From assembly GCA_021780075.1 (NCBI GenBank), contig JAJXZL010000005.1:372001-436000 (forward strand): DNA of 64,000 bases, written 5' to 3'. Shown piece after piece: positions 35,193 through 44,236 of this stretch (the first letter of the stretch is position 1; the number at the start of each line of letters is the position of its first letter). A model generated the notes under the pieces. That model saw only the letters and a list, made by a program, of their open reading frames with translations, had not been told where the DNA came from and did no database searches. Made by a program: the position numbers and the translations under genes. Source of the stretch: Acidobacteriota bacterium. GTDB taxonomy: Bacteria; Acidobacteriota; Terriglobia; Terriglobales; Acidobacteriaceae.

Positions 35193-36116
35193 ATGTTCCG
35201 CCTCGGTTTGCCGTCCCGTACCGGCCCAACAGCCTTTTTCGTCCTGATTTGCCTCATCGCCCCGCCGTCCGCAGCACGCGCCTGGGGTAACAATGGCCAT
35301 CGCATGATCAACCGTCTGGCCGTCAGTGGTCTGCCCACGGACGTACCTACTTTCCTGCGCTCTGAAACAGCACTCAATGAGATCGAGTACCTCGGCCCCG
35401 AGCCCGACCGCTGGCGCTCCCCCGCCGAGCCTGAGTTGAACGCCGCGCAGGCCCCCGAGCACTTCATCAACCTCGAACTGGCCGATGCTCTCGGCCCACT
35501 GCCACACCGCCGCCTCCTCTTTGAGGCCAGAGTTTTTGCTGCTGGCGAACTGCCGGAAAAGATTGGTCTGCAGCCCTGGCAAACCACTGAAGTGTGGGAG
35601 CGCCTCAAGGCCGCCCTGCGCGAGTATCGCCACCTGGCCGCGGCCAACCAGGACACCCACCCCGTCGAACAGGCCATTCTCTTCTACGTCGGCTGGCTCG
35701 GCCACTACGTCGGAGACGGTTCCCAGCCCCTGCATACGACCATCCAGTACAACGGCTGGATCGGCCCCAACCCCCACGACTACACCACTTCTCAAAAGAT
35801 TCACTGGCAGTTCGAGGGGCCGTTTGTCGACGCCAACATCCACATGCCTGAGGTGCAGGCTAAAATGTCTCCCCTGCAACCCATTCACGGAGACATCTTC
35901 GATGCGTATGTCGACTACCTGCGCCACTCCGCCACCTACGTGGAAGAGGTGTATCAGTTGGAAAAGTCCGGAGGATTCGTGGGTGCCGGGTCAGCCGAGT
36001 CGCGGGCCTTTACCACCGAACGCCTGGCCGACGGGGCCAGCATGCTGCGCAACATGATCTACTCCGCCTGGCTGCAGAGCGCGCAGATCGTCCCCGACCC
36101 ATATGCGGGCAAGTAA
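35193..36116 (+). CDS. Secreted S1/P1-type nuclease (zinc phospholipase C fold)
   Basis: 307 residues from the ATG at 35193. A signal peptide ends at ARA, so the mature protein begins with Trp (WGNNGHRMINRLA). This is the hallmark of S1/P1 nucleases and zinc phospholipase C, where the N-terminal Trp binds zinc. Further metal ligands fit EHFINLE, HYVGDGSQPLHT and a downstream His/Asp in IHWQFEGPFVD. Likely a periplasmic or secreted enzyme cleaving single-stranded nucleic acid or phosphate esters. An in-frame ATG at 35121 would add a Cys/Met-rich stretch before the signal peptide and is less likely. Confidence 0.88.
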   Translation: MFRLGLPSRTGPTAFFVLICLIAPPSAARAWGNNGHRMINRLAVSGLPTDVPTFLRSETALNEIEYLGPEPDRWRSPAEPELNAAQAPEHFINLELADALGPLPHRRLLFEARVFAAGELPEKIGLQPWQTTEVWERLKAALREYRHLAAANQDTHPVEQAILFYVGWLGHYVGDGSQPLHTTIQYNGWIGPNPHDYTTSQKIHWQFEGPFVDANIHMPEVQAKMSPLQPIHGDIFDAYVDYLRHSATYVEEVYQLEKSGGFVGAGSAESRAFTTERLADGASMLRNMIYSAWLQSAQIVPDPYAGK

Positions 36117-36132
36117 GCCTATGCTTGCCCTG

Positions 36133-36540
36133 CTACTCCGGCTGTGAGACGTGAAAACACCCACTCACTTCATCCACGAAGGTTTGGATCTGAAGGTCGA
36201 CGCTGGCGATCTCTTCGCCGCACTCACGGGGACGGAGACGAGTGCACTGGCACAGCTCAGTCAGGCGGATGTGGCCGGTCGGGCTCAGTTCGAGTCCCGT
36301 GCCGATCAGCACACTGTAGATGTCCATGCACGCCCGGCGTTCGAACTCAAACAACAGGTTCACCGCACCGCTATCATTGGCGCTGCGGCTCAGAACCCAT
36401 CCGCCGCAGCCAAGAATCGCTCCGGTGAGCGTCTGAACCAGATGGCCGGGCTCATCGACTGAAAGTGCCCGCATCTGCATCATCCAGGGAAGCACATCCG
36501 TCTGCATTGCATCGCCCAATATGCTGGCAGCCTGTCTCAC
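36133..36540 (-). CDS. Hypothetical protein, 135 residues
   Basis: No family recognised. The core GAILGCGGWVLSRSAND and the later GTGLELSPTGHIRLTELCQCT look like a compact alpha/beta domain without signal peptide or membrane segment. It ends 16 bases from the convergent nuclease gene and is divergent from acpS, which supports a real gene. An internal ATG at 36507 is an equally possible start. Confidence 0.6.
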   Translation of the reverse strand: MRQAASILGDAMQTDVLPWMMQMRALSVDEPGHLVQTLTGAILGCGGWVLSRSANDSGAVNLLFEFERRACMDIYSVLIGTGLELSPTGHIRLTELCQCTRLRPRECGEEIASVDLQIQTFVDEVSGCFHVSQPE

Positions 36541-36662
36541 ACTGGCCTTATCGGTCCCGTGCTCTGGAGCTTGAAGAATGTGCGGGAGTCAAACGGCGAT
36601 GGCCGGCTTTGATACATCCGCCTCTCCCAGATGCCCGCGAATGTTGTAGCTTCATAGACAGA

Positions 36663-37040
36663 ATGATCCTCGGCAGCGGCATTGATCTCATAGAAATTGC
36701 GCGCATCCAGCAATCACTGGATCGCTACGGGCAGCGCTTCCTCGACCGCGTTTATACGCCAGCGGAGCAGGCCTTTTGCCTGCGCAAGCGCAAAGCCGCC
36801 GAGAGCCTGGCAGCACGCTTCGCGGCCAAAGAAGCCGCCGCCAAGGCGCTCGGGACAGGTATAGCCCGCGGCGTAAACTGGCTGGAAATCGAGGTCGTTC
36901 GCGAGCGCGGCGAAAGACCTACGCTCCGCTTCCACGGGCGAGCCCGCGAAATTGCCGCACACATGGGCGTGATGCATGCCGCCCTTTCCATCACCCATTC
37001 CACCTCACTGGCTATGGCCAGCGTGGCGCTTGAGGATTAA
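36663..37040 (+). CDS. acpS: Holo-[acyl-carrier-protein] synthase
   Basis: 125 residues from the ATG at 36663. It transfers 4'-phosphopantetheine from CoA to acyl carrier protein. GIDLIEIARI at the start holds the metal-binding Asp, and RFAAKEAAAKALGTGI carries the catalytic Glu-Lys pair. The closing SITHSTSLAMASVAL is typical. Upstream in-frame sequence to 36465 overlaps the divergent gene and is not needed. Confidence 0.96.
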   Translation: MILGSGIDLIEIARIQQSLDRYGQRFLDRVYTPAEQAFCLRKRKAAESLAARFAAKEAAAKALGTGIARGVNWLEIEVVRERGERPTLRFHGRAREIAAHMGVMHAALSITHSTSLAMASVALED

Positions 37041-37387
37041 GTCCGGGTCTTTGGCCGCTGGATTCTGTGCCCGTTCCGTACCCCATCCCTTCGCTTTTTC
37101 TGGCGGAATTGAAAATCACCAACCCCAGTGCGCCAAGCCATGCGATCGCACGCCTGGCATCTTTGTACCTGCCCTGAATGAACCATTTACCCGCCTGCCG
37201 TCGACAGGTCTATTTCGTTTCCACCTCGCGTCCGGCAGGTCTATGCTCCCCCTCCGGGCAAAAAACCGCCGCTTTACAGCTACGGTATATCTGCGGTGCC
37301 CGGAAACCCCTCGGTAACCCCTGCCCTTTCTGCTATTCTCAAGGCGTTGAAGTAGAGAAACCGGTCCATCGCAGCAAAGGGAGTGCC
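37041..37387. other. Intergenic region before the MCE gene
   Basis: About 350 bases. A short direct repeat (CAGGTCTAT at about 37205 and 37235) and an RBS (aaaggga) just before 37388 are seen. The frame of the MCE gene stays open from 37178, but this stretch lacks the conserved domain and has unusual composition. Confidence 0.4.
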
Positions 37388-38464
37388 GTGCCAAGCCGCA
37401 AAGAGATTCAGTGGTCACAGCTGAGAGTTGGCGCTTTGGTCCTGGCGGCTATGGCCGTTCTCATCTTTCTCATCTTTCTCATGTCCGCCTCCTCAGGCGG
37501 CCTGTTTGCCCGTAAGCTGGTGCTGCGTACGTACTTCGAAAACGCCTCGGGACTCAAAAAGGGCGCTCCCGTCACACTGGAAGGCGTCACTATCGGCAAT
37601 GTCATCCGCATCCGCGTCGTTCCCGAGCGCAACCCTTACCCGGTTGAAGTGACGATGCGCGTGGGAACCGGCTACCTCGCCGACCTGCACACCGACTCCA
37701 CCACCACAATTGCCCAGGCCGGCGTGCTCGGTGACAGCTATGTGGACATCGACTCCAGCCAGGCCAAGGGTCCGCAACCAACCACCGGCACAGAGTTGAA
37801 GCCCACCGGCTCGCCCACCATCCAGGACGTCATCCGCACCAGCCAGGTCTCAATCGAGCAGATTGATACGCTGATGCGCAAGCTAGGGATTCTGGTGGAT
37901 ACGCTGAACTCAAAGCGCGGAAGCATGGGCTCCTTCATCAACGATCCAACCTTCTATCGCAAGTTGACACGCGTCGCCGATAACCTGGACAAGATTACCG
38001 GCGCCATCAGCCAGGGCCAGGGCACGCTGGGTAAGCTGGTCAATGACGATACCCTCTACACGCACGCCAATTCGACTGTCGATAAGCTGGACCGCATTGC
38101 CACCGCGCTCGACCAGGGCAAAGGCAGCGCCGGCAAGCTGCTGCGCGACGACGCCCTTTACAACAACCTGAACTCCGCCGTGGCCAACATGAATGAGTTG
38201 ATGGCAGGAATCAATCAAGGCAAGGGAGCGCTGGGCAAGATCAGCAAAGATCCCGCCTTCGCACAGAAGCTGGACGACACGGTGACTCGCCTGGACAACA
38301 TCCTCACCGGCATCGATCAAGGGAAAGGCACGCTCGGACAACTTGTCCAGAACCGCACCCTGTATGACCATACCGACCAGACCATGGACCAGGCACAGCA
38401 GCTGATCAAGAGCATCCGCGAAAATCCGAAGAAGTACTTCGTCATCCGCATGAAGATCTTTTAA
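37388..38464 (+). CDS. MlaD/MCE-domain protein
   Basis: 358 residues from a GTG with a good RBS. An N-terminal helix (about 15-37) is followed by one MCE domain (about 45-125; LRTYFENASGLKKGAPVTLEG, then AGVLGDSYVDI). A long helical C-terminal part follows. Residues about 200-340 hold four imperfect repeats of about 37 residues, each with a G-QGKG-LGKL core followed by D--L. MCE proteins carry lipids across the periplasm with an ABC transporter. No permease or ATPase gene of that type is adjacent. Confidence 0.9.
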   Translation: MPSRKEIQWSQLRVGALVLAAMAVLIFLIFLMSASSGGLFARKLVLRTYFENASGLKKGAPVTLEGVTIGNVIRIRVVPERNPYPVEVTMRVGTGYLADLHTDSTTTIAQAGVLGDSYVDIDSSQAKGPQPTTGTELKPTGSPTIQDVIRTSQVSIEQIDTLMRKLGILVDTLNSKRGSMGSFINDPTFYRKLTRVADNLDKITGAISQGQGTLGKLVNDDTLYTHANSTVDKLDRIATALDQGKGSAGKLLRDDALYNNLNSAVANMNELMAGINQGKGALGKISKDPAFAQKLDDTVTRLDNILTGIDQGKGTLGQLVQNRTLYDHTDQTMDQAQQLIKSIRENPKKYFVIRMKIF

Positions 38465-38485
38465 GGACGGTCGCGCTACAGCGCA

Positions 38486-39406
38486 CTATCTGGCTGGTTC
38501 GTTGCCCCTGAACGTCCGCCAGAACTCAATGAAGCTCTTCAGCCGAACCACGTGAAAATAGTCGTTAGCAACCAGGAAGAAGAGGACCGCCCCGGCCCAC
38601 ACCGCATGCATCGCCTCCGGCCCAAGCTGATCGCTGAAGGGCAGCGGCGCGGCTGACAGCACCATGGCCAGCACAATCAGAGCCAGTTTCACAATGCCCA
38701 TCACCAGGTCAATTTCCATTAGCTTGGCGGCAAAGGCTTTTCCCGGCTTCATGCTCCGGGCAAGAGCCGCCCCCGGAGACATATCTTCCAGCAGCATCAG
38801 CAGGGGCGCCACCATGACCGGCCAGCTGACCAGCGCCCATAGGGTAAAGAAGCCCAGTGACAGAAAAATCGTCCACATCGAAAAACCGACCAGATCCGGC
38901 TCTGAGCCTGCGACAATGTGCGTCGCCGCAACCCATTCCAGCGCGCGCAACCAGCCCCAGAAAATCAGGGCAAACATCACCAGCCACGCGCCCTGCATCG
39001 CAATCATGGCCAGCGGCCGCCAGCGCACGCCGCCTTCAAGCCGCCTCAGCATCAGGCTGCGGCCCATGCCGGAGATCAGCACCCAAGCCACTGACGCCAC
39101 GGGCGCCAGCCAATAAAGAATCGCGGCAACATGCGGCAGATAGCGCGCCCACGTGTTGCTGACCTGCACCGCGGCCACCCAGGGATTTTGAAAATCGATG
39201 CTTGTCAGCCCAGTCGACTCTGCTGGCAGCGCGGCCAGAACGATCCGCGCCTGCCGCAGGCAGACAACGAGAAAGGGCACGCCGAAAAGCCATCTCCAGC
39301 CTATCTCCATGGCGACAAGCACAGGCCGCCTGAAGACCCAGCCCATCTGATCCACCAGCGCCTGCGTGCCCCGCACCGGCTGTATCCTGCCCGGCTCAGC
39401 CGTCAC
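38486..39406 (-). CDS. Hypothetical polytopic membrane protein
   Basis: 306 residues with about six hydrophobic helices and a soluble N-terminal stretch that carries a Gln-Ala-rich loop. The segment EDMSPGAALARSMKPGKAFAAKLMEI separates the later helices. No family recognised. Its ATG overlaps the leuS stop codon by 4 bases, so it is co-translated with leuS. Confidence 0.8.
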   Translation of the reverse strand: MTAEPGRIQPVRGTQALVDQMGWVFRRPVLVAMEIGWRWLFGVPFLVVCLRQARIVLAALPAESTGLTSIDFQNPWVAAVQVSNTWARYLPHVAAILYWLAPVASVAWVLISGMGRSLMLRRLEGGVRWRPLAMIAMQGAWLVMFALIFWGWLRALEWVAATHIVAGSEPDLVGFSMWTIFLSLGFFTLWALVSWPVMVAPLLMLLEDMSPGAALARSMKPGKAFAAKLMEIDLVMGIVKLALIVLAMVLSAAPLPFSDQLGPEAMHAVWAGAVLFFLVANDYFHVVRLKSFIEFWRTFRGNEPAR

Positions 39407-41904
39407 TTCACCACCAGATTCGCCAGCTTGCCAGGAACCACGATAATCTTGGCCACCGTCTTCCCCGCCGTGCGGGCCTGAATCTTTTCATCCGCAAGCG
39501 CAGCCGCTTCAATCGCCTTGGGAGAGGCATCGGCGGCCACCCGCACCACCGTCACCAGCTTGCCGTTGATCTGCACGGGAACTTCAAGCTCATCTTCCTT
39601 TGCCAGTGCGGGGTCGCTCACGGGCCACGGCGCGCGCAGCACATCGCCCGCCTCGCCTAGCTCCGCCCACAACTCAGCCGAAAGATACGGCGCAAATGGC
39701 GCCAGCAGCAGCACCAGCGTGCGCAGCAACTCGCGCACCACCGGCGCGGGAATCTCGCCCGCCGCCAGTTGCGCATCCGCCGCCTGCAAGTCGTTCACCA
39801 GTTCCATGATCGCTGCCACGCACGTGTTGAAGTGCCAGCGCCCCTCGAAGTCCTGTGTGATTTTTGCCGTTGTCTGATGCAGCTTGCGCAGCAGCTTTAC
39901 CGCCCCGCCGTTCAGCTCTTGCGGCGCGCCTGCCTGGCCAGCCTTCGCCACGGGTGCATACTTCATGGCCAGGCGCCACACACGCCCCAGAAAACGGCTC
40001 ACGCCCGCAACGCCGTCCTCCTGCCAGTCCAGATCGCGGTCCGGCGGCGCCGCGAACAGCGCGTACATGCGCGTGGCGTCAGCGCCGTACCGAGCCACCA
40101 TGTCGTCGGGCGATACAACGTTGCCCTTCGACTTCGACATCTTTGCTCCGTCCTTGATTACCATGCCCTGCGTGAACAATCTCCGCGCCGGCTCATCATT
40201 CGTAATCAGGTCCAGATCACGCATCACCTTTGTCCAGAAGCGCGAATAGATCAGGTGCAGAATCGCATGCTCCACACCCCCGATGTACTGATCAATCGGA
40301 AACCAGTAGCCGGCAATCGCGGGGTCGAACGGCTGGCCGGCATTCTTCGCGTCGGTATAGCGATAGAAATACCAGCTCGAATCGACAAACGTGTCCATCG
40401 TGTCGGTCTCGCGCCGCGCCGCGCCGCCGCATTTGGGACAAGTGACATTCACAAACTCCGGCACGCGCCCCAGCGGCGAGCCGCCCTGCTGCGTAATCTC
40501 AATCTGCGGCGGAAGCACCACCGGCAACTGCTCGTCCGGCACCGGCACAAGCCCGTCGCGTTCGCAGTGAATCATGGGAATTGGCGTGCCCCAGTAGCGC
40601 TGGCGGCTCACACCCCAGTCCTTCAAGCGGAAGGTCACCGTCGCCTTGCCAAACCCTTTTCCCGCGGCAACGTCCTGCAGTTTCTTCTCCGCCGCCGCGC
40701 AGCTCAGCCCGTTGTATTCGCCCGAGTTCACCAGCACGCCGTCTTCTGACGTGAACGGTAGGGCTGGTTCTTCGGAGGCCGCATCCGCGGACGCAATCAC
40801 GCGCCGGATCTCGATACCGTACTTGGTGGCAAACTCGAAGTCGCGCTCGTCGTGGCCGGGCACGCTCATGATCGCACCGGTCCCGTAGTCCATCAGGATG
40901 TAGTTCGCCACCCACACCGGAACCCGTTCGCCGCTATACGGGTTGAGCGCAAAGCGGCCCGTAGCCACCCCGTGCTTCTCAATCGCGCCCACATCGCCCG
41001 CTTCTTTGGCCTTCTTCTGCTCTTCAATCAGTTCGTCAACCTTGACCTTCAGCGCGGCATCGGCGGCGGCAAAGGCAGTGATGAGCGGATGCTCGGGGGC
41101 CAGTTGCACACTGGTTGCACCAAAGATCGTATCCACCCGCGTGGTGAAGACGCGAATCTTCTCTCCGCTCCCTTCCACCGTGAAATCCACCTCGGTGCCT
41201 TCGCTGCGGCCGATCCAGTTGCGCTGCATGGTGCGCACTTTTTCCGGCCAGCCGTCCAGCTTGTCCAACCCGTCCAGCAGTTCCTGGGCATAGGCCGTGA
41301 TGCGGAAGAACCACTGCTCCAGGTTGCGCTGCTCCACGATTGTGTCATCGTGCCGCCAACACCGGCCGTCAACCACCTGCTCGTTGGCCAGCACCGTCGC
41401 GCACTCCGGGCACCAGTTGACTTTGCTCTGCTTGCGGTACACCAGGCCCTTCTCATACATGCGCAGGAAGAACCACTGGTTCCAGTGGTAGTAGTCGGGC
41501 AGGCACGTGGTCACTTCCGTGGCCCAATCGTAGCCCAGGCCCAGACGCTGCATCTGCCGCTTCATCGCGGCAATATTGGCCAGCGTCCACTCCCGCGGAG
41601 GCGTATTGTTCTTGAGCGCCGCGTTTTCCGCCGGCAGGCCAAAGGCATCCCACCCCATGGGATGCAGCACGTTGTAGCCGCGCATCCACATGTGGCGCGC
41701 CAGCGCGTCTCCAATGGAGTAATTGCGCACGTGCCCCATGTGCAGCTGTCCGCTGGGATAGGGCAGCATTTCAAGCACGTAGTACTTGGGCTTACCGCAG
41801 GACGCAGGTTCCGCCGCATACAACGCGGGGTCCGCAGCCCAGCGTTCCTGCCACTTGGGCTCAATCAGGGCCGGGTCGTATCGAAGCTCTTTCTCTTCCG
41901 CCAT
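39403..41904 (-). CDS. leuS: Leucyl-tRNA synthetase
   Basis: 833 residues, class I synthetase. The HIGH-type motif is HMGH in PYPSGQLHMGHVRNYSIGDA and the KMSKS loop is intact (GAKMSKSKGNVVSPDD). The editing domain lies between (WIGRSEGTEVDF, then TRVDTIFG, and the SVPGHDERD block). A zinc-binding Cys pair CPECATV is seen in the first half and CPKCGG in the other. Length is normal for bacterial LeuRS. The membrane gene 38486 is coupled downstream. Confidence 0.98.
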   Translation of the reverse strand: MAEEKELRYDPALIEPKWQERWAADPALYAAEPASCGKPKYYVLEMLPYPSGQLHMGHVRNYSIGDALARHMWMRGYNVLHPMGWDAFGLPAENAALKNNTPPREWTLANIAAMKRQMQRLGLGYDWATEVTTCLPDYYHWNQWFFLRMYEKGLVYRKQSKVNWCPECATVLANEQVVDGRCWRHDDTIVEQRNLEQWFFRITAYAQELLDGLDKLDGWPEKVRTMQRNWIGRSEGTEVDFTVEGSGEKIRVFTTRVDTIFGATSVQLAPEHPLITAFAAADAALKVKVDELIEEQKKAKEAGDVGAIEKHGVATGRFALNPYSGERVPVWVANYILMDYGTGAIMSVPGHDERDFEFATKYGIEIRRVIASADAASEEPALPFTSEDGVLVNSGEYNGLSCAAAEKKLQDVAAGKGFGKATVTFRLKDWGVSRQRYWGTPIPMIHCERDGLVPVPDEQLPVVLPPQIEITQQGGSPLGRVPEFVNVTCPKCGGAARRETDTMDTFVDSSWYFYRYTDAKNAGQPFDPAIAGYWFPIDQYIGGVEHAILHLIYSRFWTKVMRDLDLITNDEPARRLFTQGMVIKDGAKMSKSKGNVVSPDDMVARYGADATRMYALFAAPPDRDLDWQEDGVAGVSRFLGRVWRLAMKYAPVAKAGQAGAPQELNGGAVKLLRKLHQTTAKITQDFEGRWHFNTCVAAIMELVNDLQAADAQLAAGEIPAPVVRELLRTLVLLLAPFAPYLSAELWAELGEAGDVLRAPWPVSDPALAKEDELEVPVQINGKLVTVVRVAADASPKAIEAAALADEKIQARTAGKTVAKIIVVPGKLANLVVK

Positions 41905-41933
41905 ACTTCTTCAGTGTAAACGGAACGGTCAGG

Positions 41934-42800
41934 TCAATTTGCCGCTGTCGACACCAGGCTCTTCAACACCCGCACATTGCGCTCATCGTCGCCCGGCTCG
42001 TCCACAGGAGTTTCCGCAATAAAAGCGCAGTGCGCGAAGCGTTTGTCATTCAGCAGGCGGCGGAAAGGCTCAACGCCCATCGTGCCCTGCCCAATATGCT
42101 CGTGCCGGTCGAGCTTCGATCCGCGCGCCGCCTTCGCATCATTGCAGTGCCACACGCGTACCGCCGCCAACCCGACGGTATCGGCGGCCTGCTTCATCGT
42201 CTGCTCGTAGCCTTCGTCGGAGGTCAGATCGTAGCCCGCAACATGCGTATGGCAGGTGTCAAGGCACACGCCCACTGGAGCCGCATGTTTGAGCCGCGCA
42301 ACCAGTTCTGCCACCTGCTCGAAGCTGCCGCCAAGTGAGAACTCCGCGCCAGCCGTGTTTTCAATCAGGATGTGAAAATCCGTTCCCTGCCACGGCAACC
42401 CGTCAATCGCGCGCTCAATGGAGTCGGCTGCCAGCTTGAGCCCGTCGTCGCGCGTCAGGCCCTTCCACGAGCCCGGATGCAGCACCAGGTACTCGGCGCC
42501 AAAGGCCAGGGCCCGCTCAATCTCGCCGCGAAACGCGACAATACTTTTCTCCCGCACGTCATCCGTCTGGCTGCACACGTTCACCAGGTAGTTGGTGTGA
42601 ATCACCAGCGGGCCCACGTCCAGCGACGTGCGCAGCGCGCGCATCCGCTCGGCCTGTTTGGGATCCACCTTCGGCGCGCGCCACATCCGCGGGCTCGCCG
42701 AAAAAATCTGAAACGTGTTGGCGCCAATCTCGCGCGCTCGCTCTACGGCGTTCGATGCACCGCCCGCCGTGCCCAGATGAATCCCAATTCGCATCGCCAT
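41934..42800 (-). CDS. nfo: Endonuclease IV (AP endonuclease family 2)
   Basis: 288 residues. It cleaves abasic sites in DNA. The family's zinc ligands fit the motifs VIHTNYLVN, LVLHPGSWKG, ILIENTAGA, CLDTCHTHVAGYD, VWHCNDAK and HEHIGQG, ending in FIAETPVD. The start MAMRIGIHLGTAGG has two possible Met codons two apart. It lies 29 bases upstream of leuS in the same direction and may be co-transcribed. Confidence 0.95.
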   Translation of the reverse strand: MAMRIGIHLGTAGGASNAVERAREIGANTFQIFSASPRMWRAPKVDPKQAERMRALRTSLDVGPLVIHTNYLVNVCSQTDDVREKSIVAFRGEIERALAFGAEYLVLHPGSWKGLTRDDGLKLAADSIERAIDGLPWQGTDFHILIENTAGAEFSLGGSFEQVAELVARLKHAAPVGVCLDTCHTHVAGYDLTSDEGYEQTMKQAADTVGLAAVRVWHCNDAKAARGSKLDRHEHIGQGTMGVEPFRRLLNDKRFAHCAFIAETPVDEPGDDERNVRVLKSLVSTAAN

Positions 42801-42882
42801 GCCACCAGTCTAAACGGCGCACTGAAATATCCGGAGAGAGTTCCTGCACCGCGGCGCTGGATCATCAATCGCTCGGAGGAGT

Positions 42883-44070
42883 TCACTCTTGATGCGCAGA
42901 CTCACTGATTCCCGGCCTTCGCCATGTAGCTGCCAGGTACCATACGAGCCAGGCGGGCGCACTCCAAAGAAAAAGTAGTGACGTCAGCTTCACCCCGCTA
43001 AGCAACTCCGCCTCAAGCAGGACTGTCGCTGCAACAAGAAGAATTAAAAGCAGCTGAGAGCGCGTGCGGTACGCGCCATACAGCAGGGCCGGTATCGCAA
43101 GAACTTGATCGACGATCCAACTGTACGGCGCCACGAGGATCGAAATAAGCATCGGCAAACCGCCGTCTCTCAGCCAATCCCAGGATTGACGCCGCCGCCA
43201 GAAATAGATCAACCCCCAACCACAGCCAAGGGCCGCAGGAACGTACTGCAACCACGTCGATTGGGGGCTCAAATGCTGTCGCAACATGACACCGATGGAA
43301 GGAATGGGTTCATTCTCGATTCCCGTTCCTGCCATCATCGCGGCGTACTGGGTCCACGCCGCCGGGTCAATTACCCAGGTTGCCAGAAGGCTGATCGCCA
43401 GCGCGACTCCCGCTCCAGCAAGAATCTTGTAGCTCTTGTTCACAAGCACCCAGGCCAGCATCACCGCACCTACAACCAGAAACAGATGCGGCTTCAACGC
43501 GCACAGCCACAGCGACATCCCTGCCAGGAAAGGGCGCGAACGATGCAGATACAAAAACAGCACATATCCAAGCAGCGCAAACAGAGAACTTTGACCAATC
43601 AACAAGCAAATGAATGCAGGAGCGAATGCAGCCCCAAACCAGTGCCGGTAATTCTCAGGCCGTCCGTGGAGCTTCCTGAGCAGCCAGATCGAAAGCAGCA
43701 AGCTCCCCAGCAGGGTGAACGCCCACAGTAATCCCCCAATGCGCGAGTTCACAAGCCCTAGCGGAAGAGCCATAGGCAACGCCCACGGCGGATTCCGCAT
43801 GAAGCTCACAGCAGTATCGGAGCGCAGTCCCGCACTGCGCTCGATGAGCAGCATCGCGTCCTTGTCATACGGGTTGCCGTGATGAATTAATTGCTGGCCC
43901 GTCGCCCAATAGACGACGAAATCTTTCGCTCCATAAATCTTGTTTGAAAACGGCATCACACCAAGAGCGAGCAGGACGATGACAAATGAAAGTGCGCTGG
44001 TGATCGCAATCGCCTGATCGGCAATGCTCAGCTTCACCTTTCCACGAGAAATCTCCGCCTTGCTCTCCAT
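42883..44070 (-). CDS. GT87-like polytopic membrane protein
   Basis: 395 residues from the ATG at 44070. About 10 membrane helices. The first loop has DFVVYWATGQQLIHHGNPYD, the GT87 (DUF2029) pattern also seen in the protein at 23479, with which it shares family but not close identity. A 25-codon upstream extension to 44145 is Cys-rich and less likely. Likely a lipid-linked-sugar-dependent transferase in the membrane; acceptor unknown. Confidence 0.85.
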   Translation of the reverse strand: MESKAEISRGKVKLSIADQAIAITSALSFVIVLLALGVMPFSNKIYGAKDFVVYWATGQQLIHHGNPYDKDAMLLIERSAGLRSDTAVSFMRNPPWALPMALPLGLVNSRIGGLLWAFTLLGSLLLSIWLLRKLHGRPENYRHWFGAAFAPAFICLLIGQSSLFALLGYVLFLYLHRSRPFLAGMSLWLCALKPHLFLVVGAVMLAWVLVNKSYKILAGAGVALAISLLATWVIDPAAWTQYAAMMAGTGIENEPIPSIGVMLRQHLSPQSTWLQYVPAALGCGWGLIYFWRRRQSWDWLRDGGLPMLISILVAPYSWIVDQVLAIPALLYGAYRTRSQLLLILLVAATVLLEAELLSGVKLTSLLFLWSAPAWLVWYLAATWRRPGISESAHQE

Positions 44071-44236
44071 TGACAATCGATCACCTTCAACATGCAGAAA
44101 TTGCCAAGCCCGTGCACATGGTGCGCAAACGGGGACCAAATCCATTCCGTTTTTCTACCACGAATCTTCGCCATCCCGGTGACCTGAATCAGGCGCAGTG
44201 CACCTTTGTGCAAACCCGACGTGCAGTTGTGCTGGA

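Noticed and set aside
34880-35677. 265-residue minus-strand ORF
   Set aside because: It overlaps the nuclease gene, is rich in Arg/Ser and has no motif; a shadow of the real gene.
36270-36310. tRNA T-loop-like GTTCGAGTC
   Set aside because: No acceptor stem, anticodon arm or matching T-stem around it; it lies inside a gene on the other strand.
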